From: Caldisphaera sp.
Lineage (GTDB): Archaea; Thermoproteota; Thermoprotei_A; Sulfolobales; Acidilobaceae
Assembly (NCBI GenBank): GCA_002877855.1
Contig: PNIA01000002.1
Coordinates: forward strand, 1 to 62,403
Direction of reading: 5' to 3'
Length of the DNA: 62,403 nt
A program made the position numbers and the translations under genes. The notes under the pieces are model-generated. The model made no database searches. It was not told the origin of the DNA and saw only the letters and a list, made by a program, of their open reading frames with translations. Positions 15,188 through 24,547 of the stretch are shown in pieces. Position 1 is the first letter of the stretch. Every line of letters starts with the position of its first letter.

Positions 15188-16975
15188 TTACTCTTCAGGC
15201 AATCCTTTTTCTATTATCTCTTTCAGATCATTTGTTAGATATGCAGTTTTAATACCTATAAAATAAACTATCAAACTCATAATAGCAAAAACTACATAAT
15301 CGTATGGATAATGAATTAATGGAGAAGGACCGAGAGATCCATAATAAGATATTATACCGGACAAGATGTTAAATATTATTAACCACCATGTTGCTTTTAC
15401 ACTTCTATGATGGCTTCTTAGGTATAGATAAAATAAAGCTCCAACCTGTATTAGAGATATTAATGCCCAATAAATAGGGAAATAAGAGAGCAAGGGCCAA
15501 GAAAGTTCATAACCAGCTACTACTATTGCTAACACTATCCATAATATTACTGATAATATGGATACCTCTTTTGTAGATAACCCCAATTTTTTCTTATATG
15601 GCCCAAATAGAACTAACGGTAGACCTGCTATAACAGCTATTACTACAGTATTAATAAGAGTCCAACCTGACCAATAAACTAACATAGCGGCAGCGATAAA
15701 ACCTAATGGATATAAAATATACCATGCCGGAACCTTATATGGTCTTTTGATGTTTGGAGCCAAATTTTTTAAGGCATGATTAGTTATTCCAACTGTTAAA
15801 TAATTATACACCGTTAATAAAGAGCTTAGACTTATTACAAAATACCAGCTTGGAATAGGCAACATAAATATTACAGCCAATACAAATGTTAATAGAATAG
15901 CTATCCATGGAGTTCTAAATCTTTTGTGCAGACCTGACAAAAACTTTGGTATATATTCTACTCTTGCCATTCCATAAATATTTCTTGCTGAAGAACCCAC
16001 ATAAACTGCTAATGTACCAGCAGGGGATATTGCTGCATCTATTAGCAATATAATGCCGAAGCCAATAAGTATTGGTATACCAGTGGCTAGCAATTCGCTA
16101 TAAAATGGATGCCCTGACCAACTAGAACTTGCTAAGGCTGACCAATTTCCTACACTTACATCTGCTGCCTTCCAGTTTATACCTCCTATGAAAGCTATCT
16201 GCAATAAAACATATATTAATATTACAACAATAATTGCTAATATTGTTCCTAAAGGTACATCTCTTTGTGGGTTTTTAGTTTCTCCTGCATACTCAAGCCC
16301 TTGTCTAAAACCTTCGTATGCAAATACAACTCCGCTTGGGACCATTGCAGCAAATATCGCTGCTGTACCATATGGAGTAAACCCACCTGGCATTTTCACT
16401 ATGTTTGATGGATGAAAATACATTAATATTAGCAAAATAACAGTCAACAAGGGTATAATAAACTTCCATGCAGCTATAATTCTATTAAACCATCCAAAAA
16501 CATTTATGCCAACCAATTGAATTACAACGAACAATGCAACAAGGCCCACAGCAAATAAAACACCTAATGGAGTTAATAGTCCAGTTGTAGAATTATATAT
16601 TCTTGGTATATAAGCGCTGGCATAGGTTACTATTGCTATTGCTTCTACAGAAACTGTTGTTACTGCACCTAAAAAGTAAGCCCATGATAATAAATAATTG
16701 CTAAAAATTCCGTGAGTATAGTGGTTATATCTGGCCAAAGATCCAGAAAATGGAAATACGCCCCCTAATTCTCCAAAGCCAAATACCATAAACACAAATA
16801 AAATACCAGCTATTATCCATGTCAAAATGGCTGCAGGTCCTGCATATGGTAAAATACCCAGAACAGAGAAAAGCCATGCAGAACCTATCATACCTGTTAA
16901 AGAAAGCATAAAAATATCAGTTAAACCGAGGAATCTTCTTAACTTAACTCCTCCTTTTCCACTATCATCCCGCAT
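15188..16975 (-). CDS. APC family amino-acid permease
   Basis: A 595-residue protein with about 14 transmembrane helices. The first helix holds LSLTGMIGSAWLF, matching the glycine-rich substrate-binding break of the APC superfamily, and VFAYEGFRQGLEYAGETKNP near residue 220 is the usual helix 6 region and following loop. This indicates proton- or sodium-coupled uptake of amino acids. The length exceeds the usual 450-500 because of extra C-terminal helices. The substrate cannot be predicted. The 3' end abuts the convergent PAP2 gene. Confidence 0.85.
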   Translation of the reverse strand: MRDDSGKGGVKLRRFLGLTDIFMLSLTGMIGSAWLFSVLGILPYAGPAAILTWIIAGILFVFMVFGFGELGGVFPFSGSLARYNHYTHGIFSNYLLSWAYFLGAVTTVSVEAIAIVTYASAYIPRIYNSTTGLLTPLGVLFAVGLVALFVVIQLVGINVFGWFNRIIAAWKFIIPLLTVILLILMYFHPSNIVKMPGGFTPYGTAAIFAAMVPSGVVFAYEGFRQGLEYAGETKNPQRDVPLGTILAIIVVILIYVLLQIAFIGGINWKAADVSVGNWSALASSSWSGHPFYSELLATGIPILIGFGIILLIDAAISPAGTLAVYVGSSARNIYGMARVEYIPKFLSGLHKRFRTPWIAILLTFVLAVIFMLPIPSWYFVISLSSLLTVYNYLTVGITNHALKNLAPNIKRPYKVPAWYILYPLGFIAAAMLVYWSGWTLINTVVIAVIAGLPLVLFGPYKKKLGLSTKEVSILSVILWIVLAIVVAGYELSWPLLSYFPIYWALISLIQVGALFYLYLRSHHRSVKATWWLIIFNILSGIISYYGSLGPSPLIHYPYDYVVFAIMSLIVYFIGIKTAYLTNDLKEIIEKGLPEE

Positions 16976-17219
16976 CTTTTGTATACACCTTATCTTTATT
17001 ATTTTTCACCATTTATAAGTTTTTTTAATTGCATATGATATAAAAGTTTATAAATTTTTTCCTATAAAGCTATACAAGAAATTTTTAATATTCTTTACTT
17101 ATATCCCTCTATTAATAATATTTTTTAATAATTCATTAAAGTTTGTAATGAATAAGCAATGGCTAAGAAGATATAAAACTCTAAATAAACTAATAATATG
17201 AACTGAGAAGGCGATAGGT

Positions 17220-18419
17220 ATGGTATTTCCATTTAAAAGTATCGAAGACTTCAAAATAGAATTAAATTCGGAGCACGAATTATTTAGAAAATCTGTTAGA
17301 GAATTTCTGGAAAAAAATGTTGAACCTAGATGGAAAGAAATTGAAGACACAAATCAAATTCCGAAGGAAATTTTTAATGCAATGGCCGAGCAAGGCTTCT
17401 TTGGAATAGGAATTCCTGAGGAATACGGTGGACAAGGTGGAGGCCAATTAATGACAACAATATTGATGGAAGAAATATCAAGAGTTGTACCTAGTCTAGC
17501 TGTTGCGGTTGGAGTTAATCATTTGTTTGCCGTTCCAATACTGCAATTTGGTAGCGAAAATTTAAAAAAGAAATATGTAACACCAATTGCAAAAGGAGAA
17601 GTGCAAGGTGCTCATGCTAATACAGAACCAAGCGGAGGAAGCGACGTTGCAGGTACCCAATCAAAGGCTATAAAAGAAAATGATCATTATGTAATAAGTG
17701 GAAGAAAGGTCTTTATAAGCGGAGCTGAAAAGGCTAAGTATTTCATTGTATCGGCAAGAACAAATGAACCACAGCAAAACAAAAGATGGTGGGGAATTAC
17801 TGCTTTTGTTGTTGAAAGCGACTGGCCCGGAGTAAAACTAGGGCAACATTTTAAGGTATTGGGTATGAGAGGAGAACAGCCCTATGAGGTTATACTTGAC
17901 AATGTAAAGGTGCCAGCAGAAAACGTTATTGGAAAAGAAAATGAAGGATTTAAAGTAATTGTTTCTACATACGATTTTACAAGAATAGGAATAGCGGCTC
18001 AATCGATTGGTATTGCCCAAGCTGCTTTTGAAAAGGCTTTGAGCTATTCTTTACAAAGAGAACTATTTGGTCAACAAATAATAAACTTTGAAATGATAAC
18101 AGAAAAAATTGCAGACATGTACATAAAGCTTGAAGGGGCAAGGCTTTTAACATATTGGGCGGCTAGTTTGGCCGATGCAAAAAGAAGCGAATTCATTATT
18201 GCAGCTAGTTTGGCAAAATCATTTGCGTCTGAAGCAGCTGAATGGATATCCAGACAAGCAGTTCAAATACATGGAGGATACGGTGTTGACCAAGAAATGG
18301 GTCTAGAGAGATATCTAAGAGACTCAATTATAACAACAATATACGAGGGTACAAATGAAGTACAAAGGCTTACTATTGCTAGAGAATTAATAAGACAGGC
18401 CTTTGGAATAAAAGTATAA
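17220..18419 (+). CDS. Acyl-CoA dehydrogenase
   Basis: A 399-residue flavoprotein that introduces the alpha,beta double bond in acyl-CoA substrates. It has the full ACAD order: helical N-terminal domain, GAHANTEPSGGSDVAG (the TEP-GSD flavin signature, around residue 135), the middle beta domain, and the C-terminal IHGGYGVDQEMGLERYLRD and IYEGTNEVQ motifs. Glu376 of the YEGT motif is the likely catalytic base. ATG 17220 is preceded by GAAGGCGA. The 244-nt gap upstream has no other visible gene. Chain-length preference is unknown. A shorter paralogue lies at 47352. Confidence 0.92.
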   Translation: MVFPFKSIEDFKIELNSEHELFRKSVREFLEKNVEPRWKEIEDTNQIPKEIFNAMAEQGFFGIGIPEEYGGQGGGQLMTTILMEEISRVVPSLAVAVGVNHLFAVPILQFGSENLKKKYVTPIAKGEVQGAHANTEPSGGSDVAGTQSKAIKENDHYVISGRKVFISGAEKAKYFIVSARTNEPQQNKRWWGITAFVVESDWPGVKLGQHFKVLGMRGEQPYEVILDNVKVPAENVIGKENEGFKVIVSTYDFTRIGIAAQSIGIAQAAFEKALSYSLQRELFGQQIINFEMITEKIADMYIKLEGARLLTYWAASLADAKRSEFIIAASLAKSFASEAAEWISRQAVQIHGGYGVDQEMGLERYLRDSIITTIYEGTNEVQRLTIARELIRQAFGIKV

Positions 18420-18421
18420 AA

Positions 18422-19186
18422 CTATTTTTTTATTTGTTTTTCTTTTTGGATTTTCTTATTATTAAAGCTAAATACATTTTTTAAGTTTTTATTTGAAACT
18501 TTAAATACATCACTGGCTATTTTCATTATGTATTTATCACTAGGAAGAGACTTTCTATCAATATTCAATTCTAATGCCAATGCCTGTTTGAATGCCTCTT
18601 TAGTTATTCTGTTTTTTATCTTTCCAATATCTATATCATTGGCTATTTTAAAAGCTGCATAGAATTTAATATATTTATTCACTTCTTTAGCCTGCTCTGG
18701 AAACATTTTCTTTAATGAATCCGCTACTCTTTTAATAGTACTCTCATTAGAAAAACCAAAATATATCTTTGTTAAAGGTATTCTTAGAATCCTAGCTATA
18801 GAATTTCCATCAACATTACCTATTATAGCACTGACCTTATCTCTTAAACCATCTGTATTATCAGATAATAATAAATCATTTACTTGATCCATTTTGACTT
18901 CTATTGAAAAGACCTTATCAAAGAATTCAGGATATTGAACCTCTAATCCCATTCCATACTTTCCTAATATATATAAGCTTGTCAATTCTTTATCAAATAG
19001 ATCCTTTGGTTCCGATGCGCCCCTTATTGGTGAAATTCCTTCTTTGCTATATTCACCTTTTAGCCTTTCTATGACATATTCTCTAGATATCTTTTGTGGA
19101 TTGCTTTCCCATATTGTTATTAATTCATTCCATAAATCCATAAGTATTGATTTCCTTTTTTTCAAATCTTTGCCATCCAATTCCAA
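18422..19186 (-). CDS. Conserved crenarchaeal hypothetical (DUF2192-like)
   Basis: A 254-residue soluble, mostly helical protein. Distinctive segments are KKRKSILMDLWNELI near the N-terminus and EGISPIRGASEPKDLFDKEL (about residues 53-72), which I associate with the crenarchaeal DUF2192 family. The C-terminus is basic (KKIQKEKQIKK). No catalytic motif is visible. It is convergent with the acyl-CoA dehydrogenase, 2 nt apart, and has no operon partner, so context gives no function. Confidence 0.6.
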   Translation of the reverse strand: MELDGKDLKKRKSILMDLWNELITIWESNPQKISREYVIERLKGEYSKEGISPIRGASEPKDLFDKELTSLYILGKYGMGLEVQYPEFFDKVFSIEVKMDQVNDLLLSDNTDGLRDKVSAIIGNVDGNSIARILRIPLTKIYFGFSNESTIKRVADSLKKMFPEQAKEVNKYIKFYAAFKIANDIDIGKIKNRITKEAFKQALALELNIDRKSLPSDKYIMKIASDVFKVSNKNLKNVFSFNNKKIQKEKQIKK

Positions 19187-19420
19187 TTTTTACACCCTTG
19201 ATATATTTCCTTTATATTCATATATAATATATTGACAGCAAAATAAATATACTTTAGCGGTATAAGCTTATATTTTTAAAATCAAAAACCTATTAAGCTT
19301 TAAAATATTAAAATGTAAAATTATATTAATATAATTAAAAATTGAGAGAAAATAATTATATTAATGCTGGATCAGAAACTATAAAAACAGCTATTAAGTA
19401 ATTCAAAAGGTGAAGCGATA

Positions 19421-20023
19421 ATGGATATTTTAGGAGATGCGATAGATACATTAATAGAAGAAAAAAACTTAAGAAAAACCTGGATATTAATGATAATAAT
19501 TTTTGGTATTGCAGGGGTTGCAATAGTTTTAAGCTATAACTACATAATGAATTCTTTTATTGGCCAGTATTTGCAAAGCCAATCATCGCAAATAAAGCAA
19601 ATAGCACAAAACTTTGAAGGAGGGAACAGCATTTACTTGTTACCATTTGTTATATTTGGTAATAATATAAAAACTGCAATAATAACATGGTTATCATCAC
19701 TAACTATTATTATACCAATACTGATTGTGGCCTTTAATGGAGGCTTGGTTGGGTTTGTTTTACCATTGGCACTCCAAACCCAACCCACAGAGCCTTCCCT
19801 AGTTATGTTTTATTTATTAGTCCCTCATGGAGCAATAGAAATACCTTCAGTAACATTGGTAGCATCAACTTTTATACTTATGGTAAACAAAGGACCGTTA
19901 AAAATGTATAAAAGTTCTTTTGGTTTACTAATTTTATCAATAATACTCCTAGCAGTTGCAGCCGTTATAGAATCATTTTTAACCAGAGTTATAGCATCAA
20001 TGGTTTATTCTATAATAACGTAA
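19421..20023 (+). CDS. SpoIIM / DUF95 family membrane protein
   Basis: A 200-residue protein with about five transmembrane helices. It shows the family pattern: IFGNNIKTAIITWLSS, then ILIVAFNGGLVGFV and YLLVPHGAIEIPSVTLVA. Family members in bacteria include SpoIIM, but in archaea the role is unknown, perhaps membrane organisation or transport. GGTGA with a 7-nt spacer precedes ATG 19421. The next gene begins 18 nt downstream, and the following ribB overlaps that gene, so all may be one transcript. The 234-nt upstream gap is AT-rich without other features. Confidence 0.8.
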   Translation: MDILGDAIDTLIEEKNLRKTWILMIIIFGIAGVAIVLSYNYIMNSFIGQYLQSQSSQIKQIAQNFEGGNSIYLLPFVIFGNNIKTAIITWLSSLTIIIPILIVAFNGGLVGFVLPLALQTQPTEPSLVMFYLLVPHGAIEIPSVTLVASTFILMVNKGPLKMYKSSFGLLILSIILLAVAAVIESFLTRVIASMVYSIIT

Positions 20024-20041
20024 GCAAAACGGTAAGCCAAA

Positions 20042-20791
20042 ATGAAAAAATTAGCTATAATAATGATGATAATTTTAGCTTTAAGCCTAGATTACATAAC
20101 ATATTCCTATAGTTTTTCATTAAACCTACAAAGCGCATCAGAATCAATAAATTTAAGCAACAAAACCTTTTATGTTATAAGCAACAAAAAATTTACATTA
20201 TTAGCTAATGGTATAGATGAAATTAATATCAATTTAACTTCAAACAAATTATATGTGATATATTATATATACAATAATTCTATATTGTTAATAATGTCAT
20301 CTCCTAACATTTTTATAAAAATTATTAATATAAGCTATTACAATGATGATGGTGGAGAACTAGCTAAATTATATATTATCACGAATTTAACAAATTTATG
20401 TCTAAGAAATGTAATTGTTAATAATTACACAGTTAGCAATATACCTGGTATCAATGAAACATCGCATATATTTATGTTAGAGAATAAATCAACAATTGAA
20501 ATAAACATGTTAAATTCATTGAACAATATTCTATCTTTTTCTCAAACATCTTGGACTTCTTTTCAATACGAAGGTAACAATAGATTCATCTTTATTACAT
20601 TCGGAATCATACCAAATAGCACATCATCAATCAGTAATGAGACCAACATAATAATATTAAACAGTTCAACTAATAACTTTATAATTAATAAAAGTAATAA
20701 ACACAATTATAACATAATATATTATACTTTCCTTATTCTATCTGTATTGACTCTGGCAACTGCGCTGGTGGCAAAATATGTCAATAGATAA
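20042..20791 (+). CDS. Predicted secreted or membrane-anchored protein
   Basis: A 249-residue protein with an N-terminal hydrophobic signal-like segment (KLAIIMMIILALSLDYIT) and a C-terminal transmembrane helix (YTFLILSVLTLATALVAKYV) followed by a short basic end. The region between is rich in Asn, Ser, Ile and Thr with many N-x-S/T sites, so it is probably an extracytoplasmic, glycosylated, beta-rich domain. I do not recognise a family. It follows the SpoIIM-like gene by 18 nt and overlaps ribB by 14 nt, suggesting a membrane pair with the former. Confidence 0.65.
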   Translation: MKKLAIIMMIILALSLDYITYSYSFSLNLQSASESINLSNKTFYVISNKKFTLLANGIDEININLTSNKLYVIYYIYNNSILLIMSSPNIFIKIINISYYNDDGGELAKLYIITNLTNLCLRNVIVNNYTVSNIPGINETSHIFMLENKSTIEINMLNSLNNILSFSQTSWTSFQYEGNNRFIFITFGIIPNSTSSISNETNIIILNSSTNNFIINKSNKHNYNIIYYTFLILSVLTLATALVAKYVNR

Positions 20792-21464
20792 TGCAATAGA
20801 AAGCCTGAAGCAAGGACTTCCAGTATTACTTTATGATTCCTCATCGAGAGAAAGCGAGATTGATATGGTTTTTCATGCATCAAGAATAAGGTCTGATTCT
20901 ATTTATAAATTAAGAAAAGAAGCCGGTGGATTAGTTTGCTTTGCAACAACATGGAATATAGCTAGAGATCTTGGCCTAATCTGGGGTGATGAACTAATAG
21001 CAAAGATTCCAAATTTAAAACCATTAACTGAAAAATTATTATTTTATAAAGATAGGCCAGCTTTTACTATATGGGTTAATCACATAAATGTTAGAACAGG
21101 TATTAGCGATAATGATAGAGCATTAACCATGCAAGAACTATACAAGGTAGTTAAACTTCATGCTAATGGAAATGTAAACGATGCAATCAAAAAATTTATC
21201 GAGGAATTTCAAGCTCCTGGTCATGTGCCATTACTTGCTGCAAGAAATTTAAAAGAAAGAAAAGGACATACGGAATTGAGCATTTCTTTATCCTTGCTTG
21301 CAGGAATGGAGCCTGCAACAGCATTTGCAGAAATGCTTGATTTTGGAACTTCATTAAGTTTAGAAAATGCTAGGAAATATGCGAGCAAAATGGGTTATGT
21401 TTTAATTAGCGGAAAAGAGGTGATAGAAGCCTGTGAAAGAGAGAAAATGTGTTGGAATAGTTGA
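20778..21464 (+). CDS. ribB: 3,4-dihydroxy-2-butanone 4-phosphate synthase
   Basis: Converts ribulose 5-phosphate to dihydroxybutanone phosphate and formate, providing the four-carbon unit of riboflavin. The 228-residue protein shows the RibB active-site patterns: DSSSRESEIDMVF (acidic metal site, around residue 20), EAGGLVCFAT, NHINVRTGISDNDRALT and the late APGHVPLLAA and GHTELSISL segments. It is the monofunctional archaeal form without a GTP cyclohydrolase domain. It overlaps the upstream gene by 14 nt and ribC by 32 nt. Confidence 0.92.
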   Translation: MSIDNAIESLKQGLPVLLYDSSSRESEIDMVFHASRIRSDSIYKLRKEAGGLVCFATTWNIARDLGLIWGDELIAKIPNLKPLTEKLLFYKDRPAFTIWVNHINVRTGISDNDRALTMQELYKVVKLHANGNVNDAIKKFIEEFQAPGHVPLLAARNLKERKGHTELSISLSLLAGMEPATAFAEMLDFGTSLSLENARKYASKMGYVLISGKEVIEACEREKMCWNS

Positions 21465-21903
21465 CACTACATTTTCAAGAGTAGATATGGGTACAATAGC
21501 ATTAAATGTATTAAAAGACCTTTTGCCAGAATATACAATAATTAGACATACGGTTCCAGGAATAAAGGATCTACCAGGCGAAGCTAAAAGATTAATTGAT
21601 AGCGGCTGTGATGGTATAATCACATTAGGTTGGGTTGGGTCGAAACAGGTGGACAAGTATAGCTATATTGCTTTATCTGTAGGATTAGTTATGTTATCTA
21701 TATTAACTGGAAAAATTATAATCGATGTTACAATTCATGAAGATGAAAGTGATGATCCAAAGGAACTTAAAAAAATTGCAATAGAAAGGACTAAGGCGCA
21801 TGCGGAAAACTTAGCCATATTATTAAAAGAAGGTGGTGAGGCTTTAACAAAAAAGGCCGGCCAAGGTATTAGGCAAGGATATGAAAACGCAGGCCCATTA
21901 TAG
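21433..21903 (+). CDS. ribC: Riboflavin synthase, archaeal type
   Basis: Catalyses dismutation of two lumazine molecules to riboflavin. The 156-residue protein is of the archaeal class related to lumazine synthase rather than to bacterial RibE: KCVGIVDTTFSRVDMG at the start, IIRHTVPGIKDLPGEAKRL, DGIITLGWVGSKQVDKYSY, and DVTIHEDESDD. The start is GTG inside the end of ribB. A separate lumazine synthase gene is not in the window. Confidence 0.9.
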   Translation: MKERKCVGIVDTTFSRVDMGTIALNVLKDLLPEYTIIRHTVPGIKDLPGEAKRLIDSGCDGIITLGWVGSKQVDKYSYIALSVGLVMLSILTGKIIIDVTIHEDESDDPKELKKIAIERTKAHAENLAILLKEGGEALTKKAGQGIRQGYENAGPL

Positions 21904-21905
21904 AT

Positions 21906-22753
21906 TTATGTTTTTCTTCCTATCTGAGCAATTAGAGATCCTATGATAGCAAAAATGGAGCCAGCTAACTGCAAATAATTTGGAAATACATGCATTAAAG
22001 CTATAGTAAATATAAACGATGATATGGGAGTTAGCATAACAAGACTACTACTCCTTACAGGGCCTATATATTTAACAGCATAAAACCATAAAAGCCATGC
22101 CAATATCTGGATTATTAATGTTGTATATATTAAAATAATTATTGATGATACGTTTATTTCAAAATAATGGCTAAGGGGAAGAAACGATATTATTACTGGA
22201 AATGAAATTAATGACATATATGAATTTAAAGCAATTATATCCTTATTTGCCAAATGCCTTACAAAATATACTGTCCCGATGGCCCACGAAAATCCACTTA
22301 GAAGAGAAAATATAAGACTTATGCTAAATCCAATTGTTGAAATAGCTGTTAAAAGGATTCCAAAAAACCTGTTATAATTCCAATATATTGCAATAAAGTT
22401 ATTCTTGATTTTAAATAAAATTTGCTTAATATAACAACAAATATTGGTTGAGTATAAACTAAAACTGCAGATAATGATGGATTCTTTGAATACATTATCC
22501 CTAAGTTTAAAAATATTAAAAAGAATGCCATATTTAATAAACCAGCTATAGTTTCCTTAACCCCATAAATTATTTTCCTAAATATTATTAATAATACTAT
22601 TCCCCCGACCAAGGCTCTTAAAGCTGATATATAAATTGGAGAAATGAATTTTTCTAATATTTTTGTTACTGAATAGGAAGACCCCCATATAAATATCACT
22701 GCCATTATATATAGATATCCTTTTGCATTATCGTTCATTATTATTTTCCCCAA
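21906..22753 (-). pseudogene. EamA/DMT family transporter, split by a single-base frameshift
   Basis: Two frames on the minus strand join into one normal EamA transporter of about 280 residues with ten helices. The first (22753 to 22349) begins MNDNAKGYLYIMAVIFIWGSS and ends prematurely with TGFLESF. The second frame continues GILLTAISTIGFS and SGFSWAIGTVYFVRHLANK and runs to 21906. The switch lies at a run of six A on the plus strand (22362-22367). Restoring a seventh base gives an uninterrupted TGFFGILL. The protein would export metabolites such as amino acids. Recent inactivation, slippage at the run, or a base-calling error are all possible. Confidence 0.75.
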
Positions 22754-22798
22754 AAGAGTTAATATTATAAAAAATATAAATTTATTTTTATATAGACA

Positions 22799-23056
22799 TG
22801 GATTTGAAAAAAGGAAAACTTAGCTCTTTATTGCAGGAATGATATCCATTATAGAAAGCTTTAGAAACTTTAATTCATAATAAAGATTAAAAAGGTTTAT
22901 AAAAAGAAGTTCAAATGAAGTGCAATAGTGACTGAAATGTAAGCATGAATATGGAAAATATATCTATGATGCGCATGAGATAAAAATTCTTTAGCAGTAT
23001 TAACAAGCATGCCTAAATATAAAGACATAAATAATGCTAAAAGCTCTGTTAATAAC
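22799..23056 (+). repeat. Dispersed degenerate repeat, copy A
   Basis: This segment fills the middle of the 22754-23212 gap. It matches the reverse complement of 58043-58304 over about 260 bp. Closest blocks are 22814-22893 (containing AAAACTTAGCT and GATGATATCC-like and TAGAAAGCTT words) and 22983-23056 (containing ATTCTTTAGCAGTATTAACA). The spacing between blocks is almost equal (about 90 and 86 nt). Conceptual translation gives a shared peptide start ENLAxYC and RKL, broken by stops, so it looks like the remains of a protein-coding sequence. The rest of the gap shows nothing else. Confidence 0.6.
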
Positions 23057-23212
23057 GATTAACCATATGATAAAGTAAAAACAAGCCTCTCTCTTCAGAC
23101 CAGCAATAGTCGAATCACCTTTTTATATAATTCTTTAAAATATGAAATCTTATTTTTTAAAAAAGCATATAAGCTAGAAGAATTAATTTAATCTTTGAAG
23201 AGATGAAAAGCA

Positions 23213-23659
23213 ATGAAGGTACTAATAATAAGAGCTGAAAAAGGAAGCATAATATCAAGTGAAATTAAAGACGGCGAAATAGCAAAAATAGTCAAAAACA
23301 AGAGTGAAGATGCAATGAAAGAATGGAATCCAGAACTTAGCGATTTTATTGTTTTAAAGGATGAAAGAGAAGTTGACTTTCCCTTGCCATTAAAGCCTGA
23401 ATTGGTAGATATTATGAGAAATATTGGTTCATTGAGTAGAACATCAGACAAGGCCATTGCAAGGTTTCCCATTTATACTATAAGCTTTGAAAACATGATG
23501 ATAAGTGAAGATAACTACGTTGAGCACAAGATTTATTTAATAGCGCCTTATATAAACGATGATATAAAAATAGAATTGGAAAAAGAAGCAACAGAGATAA
23601 CAACGGAAAAAACAGGGCCAGAAGGCATTGAAGAAGAAAAAGGCGATGAAGAAATTTAA
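23213..23659 (+). CDS. Conserved crenarchaeal hypothetical (DUF2286-like)
   Basis: A 148-residue soluble protein. The N-terminal part (MKVLIIRAEKGSIISS, then MKEWNPELSDFIVLKDER and FPLPLKPELVDIM) resembles crenarchaeal DUF2286 proteins. The last 30 residues are strongly acidic (EKEATEITTEKTGPEGIEE) and likely disordered. No enzymatic motif is seen. It is followed after about 15 nt by the MarC-like gene on the same strand, so the two may be co-transcribed. Confidence 0.6.
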   Translation: MKVLIIRAEKGSIISSEIKDGEIAKIVKNKSEDAMKEWNPELSDFIVLKDEREVDFPLPLKPELVDIMRNIGSLSRTSDKAIARFPIYTISFENMMISEDNYVEHKIYLIAPYINDDIKIELEKEATEITTEKTGPEGIEEEKGDEEI

Positions 23660-23674
23660 CTAGCGGTGTATATT

Positions 23675-24271
23675 TTGTCATTATTTTCACTTAAGCCGTT
23701 AATAGATTCAGTTATAATGCTTTTTGTAGTATTAGATCCATTTACTGTTATCCCTTTTTATATACCAACAGCTAATTTATTGCCAAAGGATAAAAGACCT
23801 AAATTTTTAAGAACTCTCATAATTGCAGCAGTTTTCATGCTATTAGCATTTGTTATAATAGGCGAATACGTGTTTCGTATCTTAGGTGTTACATTTAATG
23901 ATTTTAGGTTGGCAGCCGGATTAATTTTACTTGTTTACGCCATAGCCAGCCTATTTGATATTGAAATAGGTGCTCCAAAAAACAATCCAGAGAATATAGA
24001 AAAAGAAGCAATAGTACCTTTAGCTACTCCTTTATTAGCAGGCCCGGGAAGCATTTCAACCGTTTTATATATAAGATATGCTTATGGCTATCCAATAGCA
24101 TTAATAAGCATCTTTGTTAACATAATATTAGCTTACTTAATTTTATATGCTGGGCAATATATAATGAAATTGTTAGGTGAGCATGGAGCCCTACTCATAG
24201 ATAAATTTATGAGCCTAATACTAGCAGGGTTTGCTATAAGCATTATAAGAGCTTCGCTCGTAGGCATGTGA
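23675..24271 (+). CDS. MarC family integral membrane protein
   Basis: A protein of about 198 residues with six predicted helices. It has the MarC pattern: VVLDPFTVIPFYI near the N-terminus, FRLAAGLILLVYAI, and PLATPLLAGPGSISTVL around residue 110, with the late DKFMSLILAGFAI helix. MarC proteins are related to small transporters, and their substrates are unresolved. TTG 23675 is preceded by GCGGTG with a 6-nt spacer. An upstream in-frame GTG at 23666 overlaps that binding site and is less likely. The 276-nt gap downstream has no recognisable content. Confidence 0.8.
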   Translation: MSLFSLKPLIDSVIMLFVVLDPFTVIPFYIPTANLLPKDKRPKFLRTLIIAAVFMLLAFVIIGEYVFRILGVTFNDFRLAAGLILLVYAIASLFDIEIGAPKNNPENIEKEAIVPLATPLLAGPGSISTVLYIRYAYGYPIALISIFVNIILAYLILYAGQYIMKLLGEHGALLIDKFMSLILAGFAISIIRASLVGM

Positions 24272-24547
24272 TCTTTTTGAAGGGTTTGTCTTTAAGCTAT
24301 TTGTTCTCCAATCTATTTAATTAAATTTTGTTTAATAATAAAAAATATAAAAAAGGTCTAGTACTCATTAGAACAAATACTTGAAGTTTAATTTTCTAAT
24401 TTGCCCTTACTAAGAATTTATCTTTACTTTATCACTTTATTATATAATTTACAAGACTTTTGTTTATTAGTCTTTTTTGTTAGCCTTGCTTCATGACTAA
24501 AAGCTCAGATTTTCTTCTCTTATAATAAAGCTACCTATTTTTAATTG

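Noticed and set aside
24272..24547. 276-nt gap searched for RNA genes or remnants
   Set aside because: Only AT-rich sequence with short T runs was found, no stable GC-rich stem and no shared words with the dispersed repeat.
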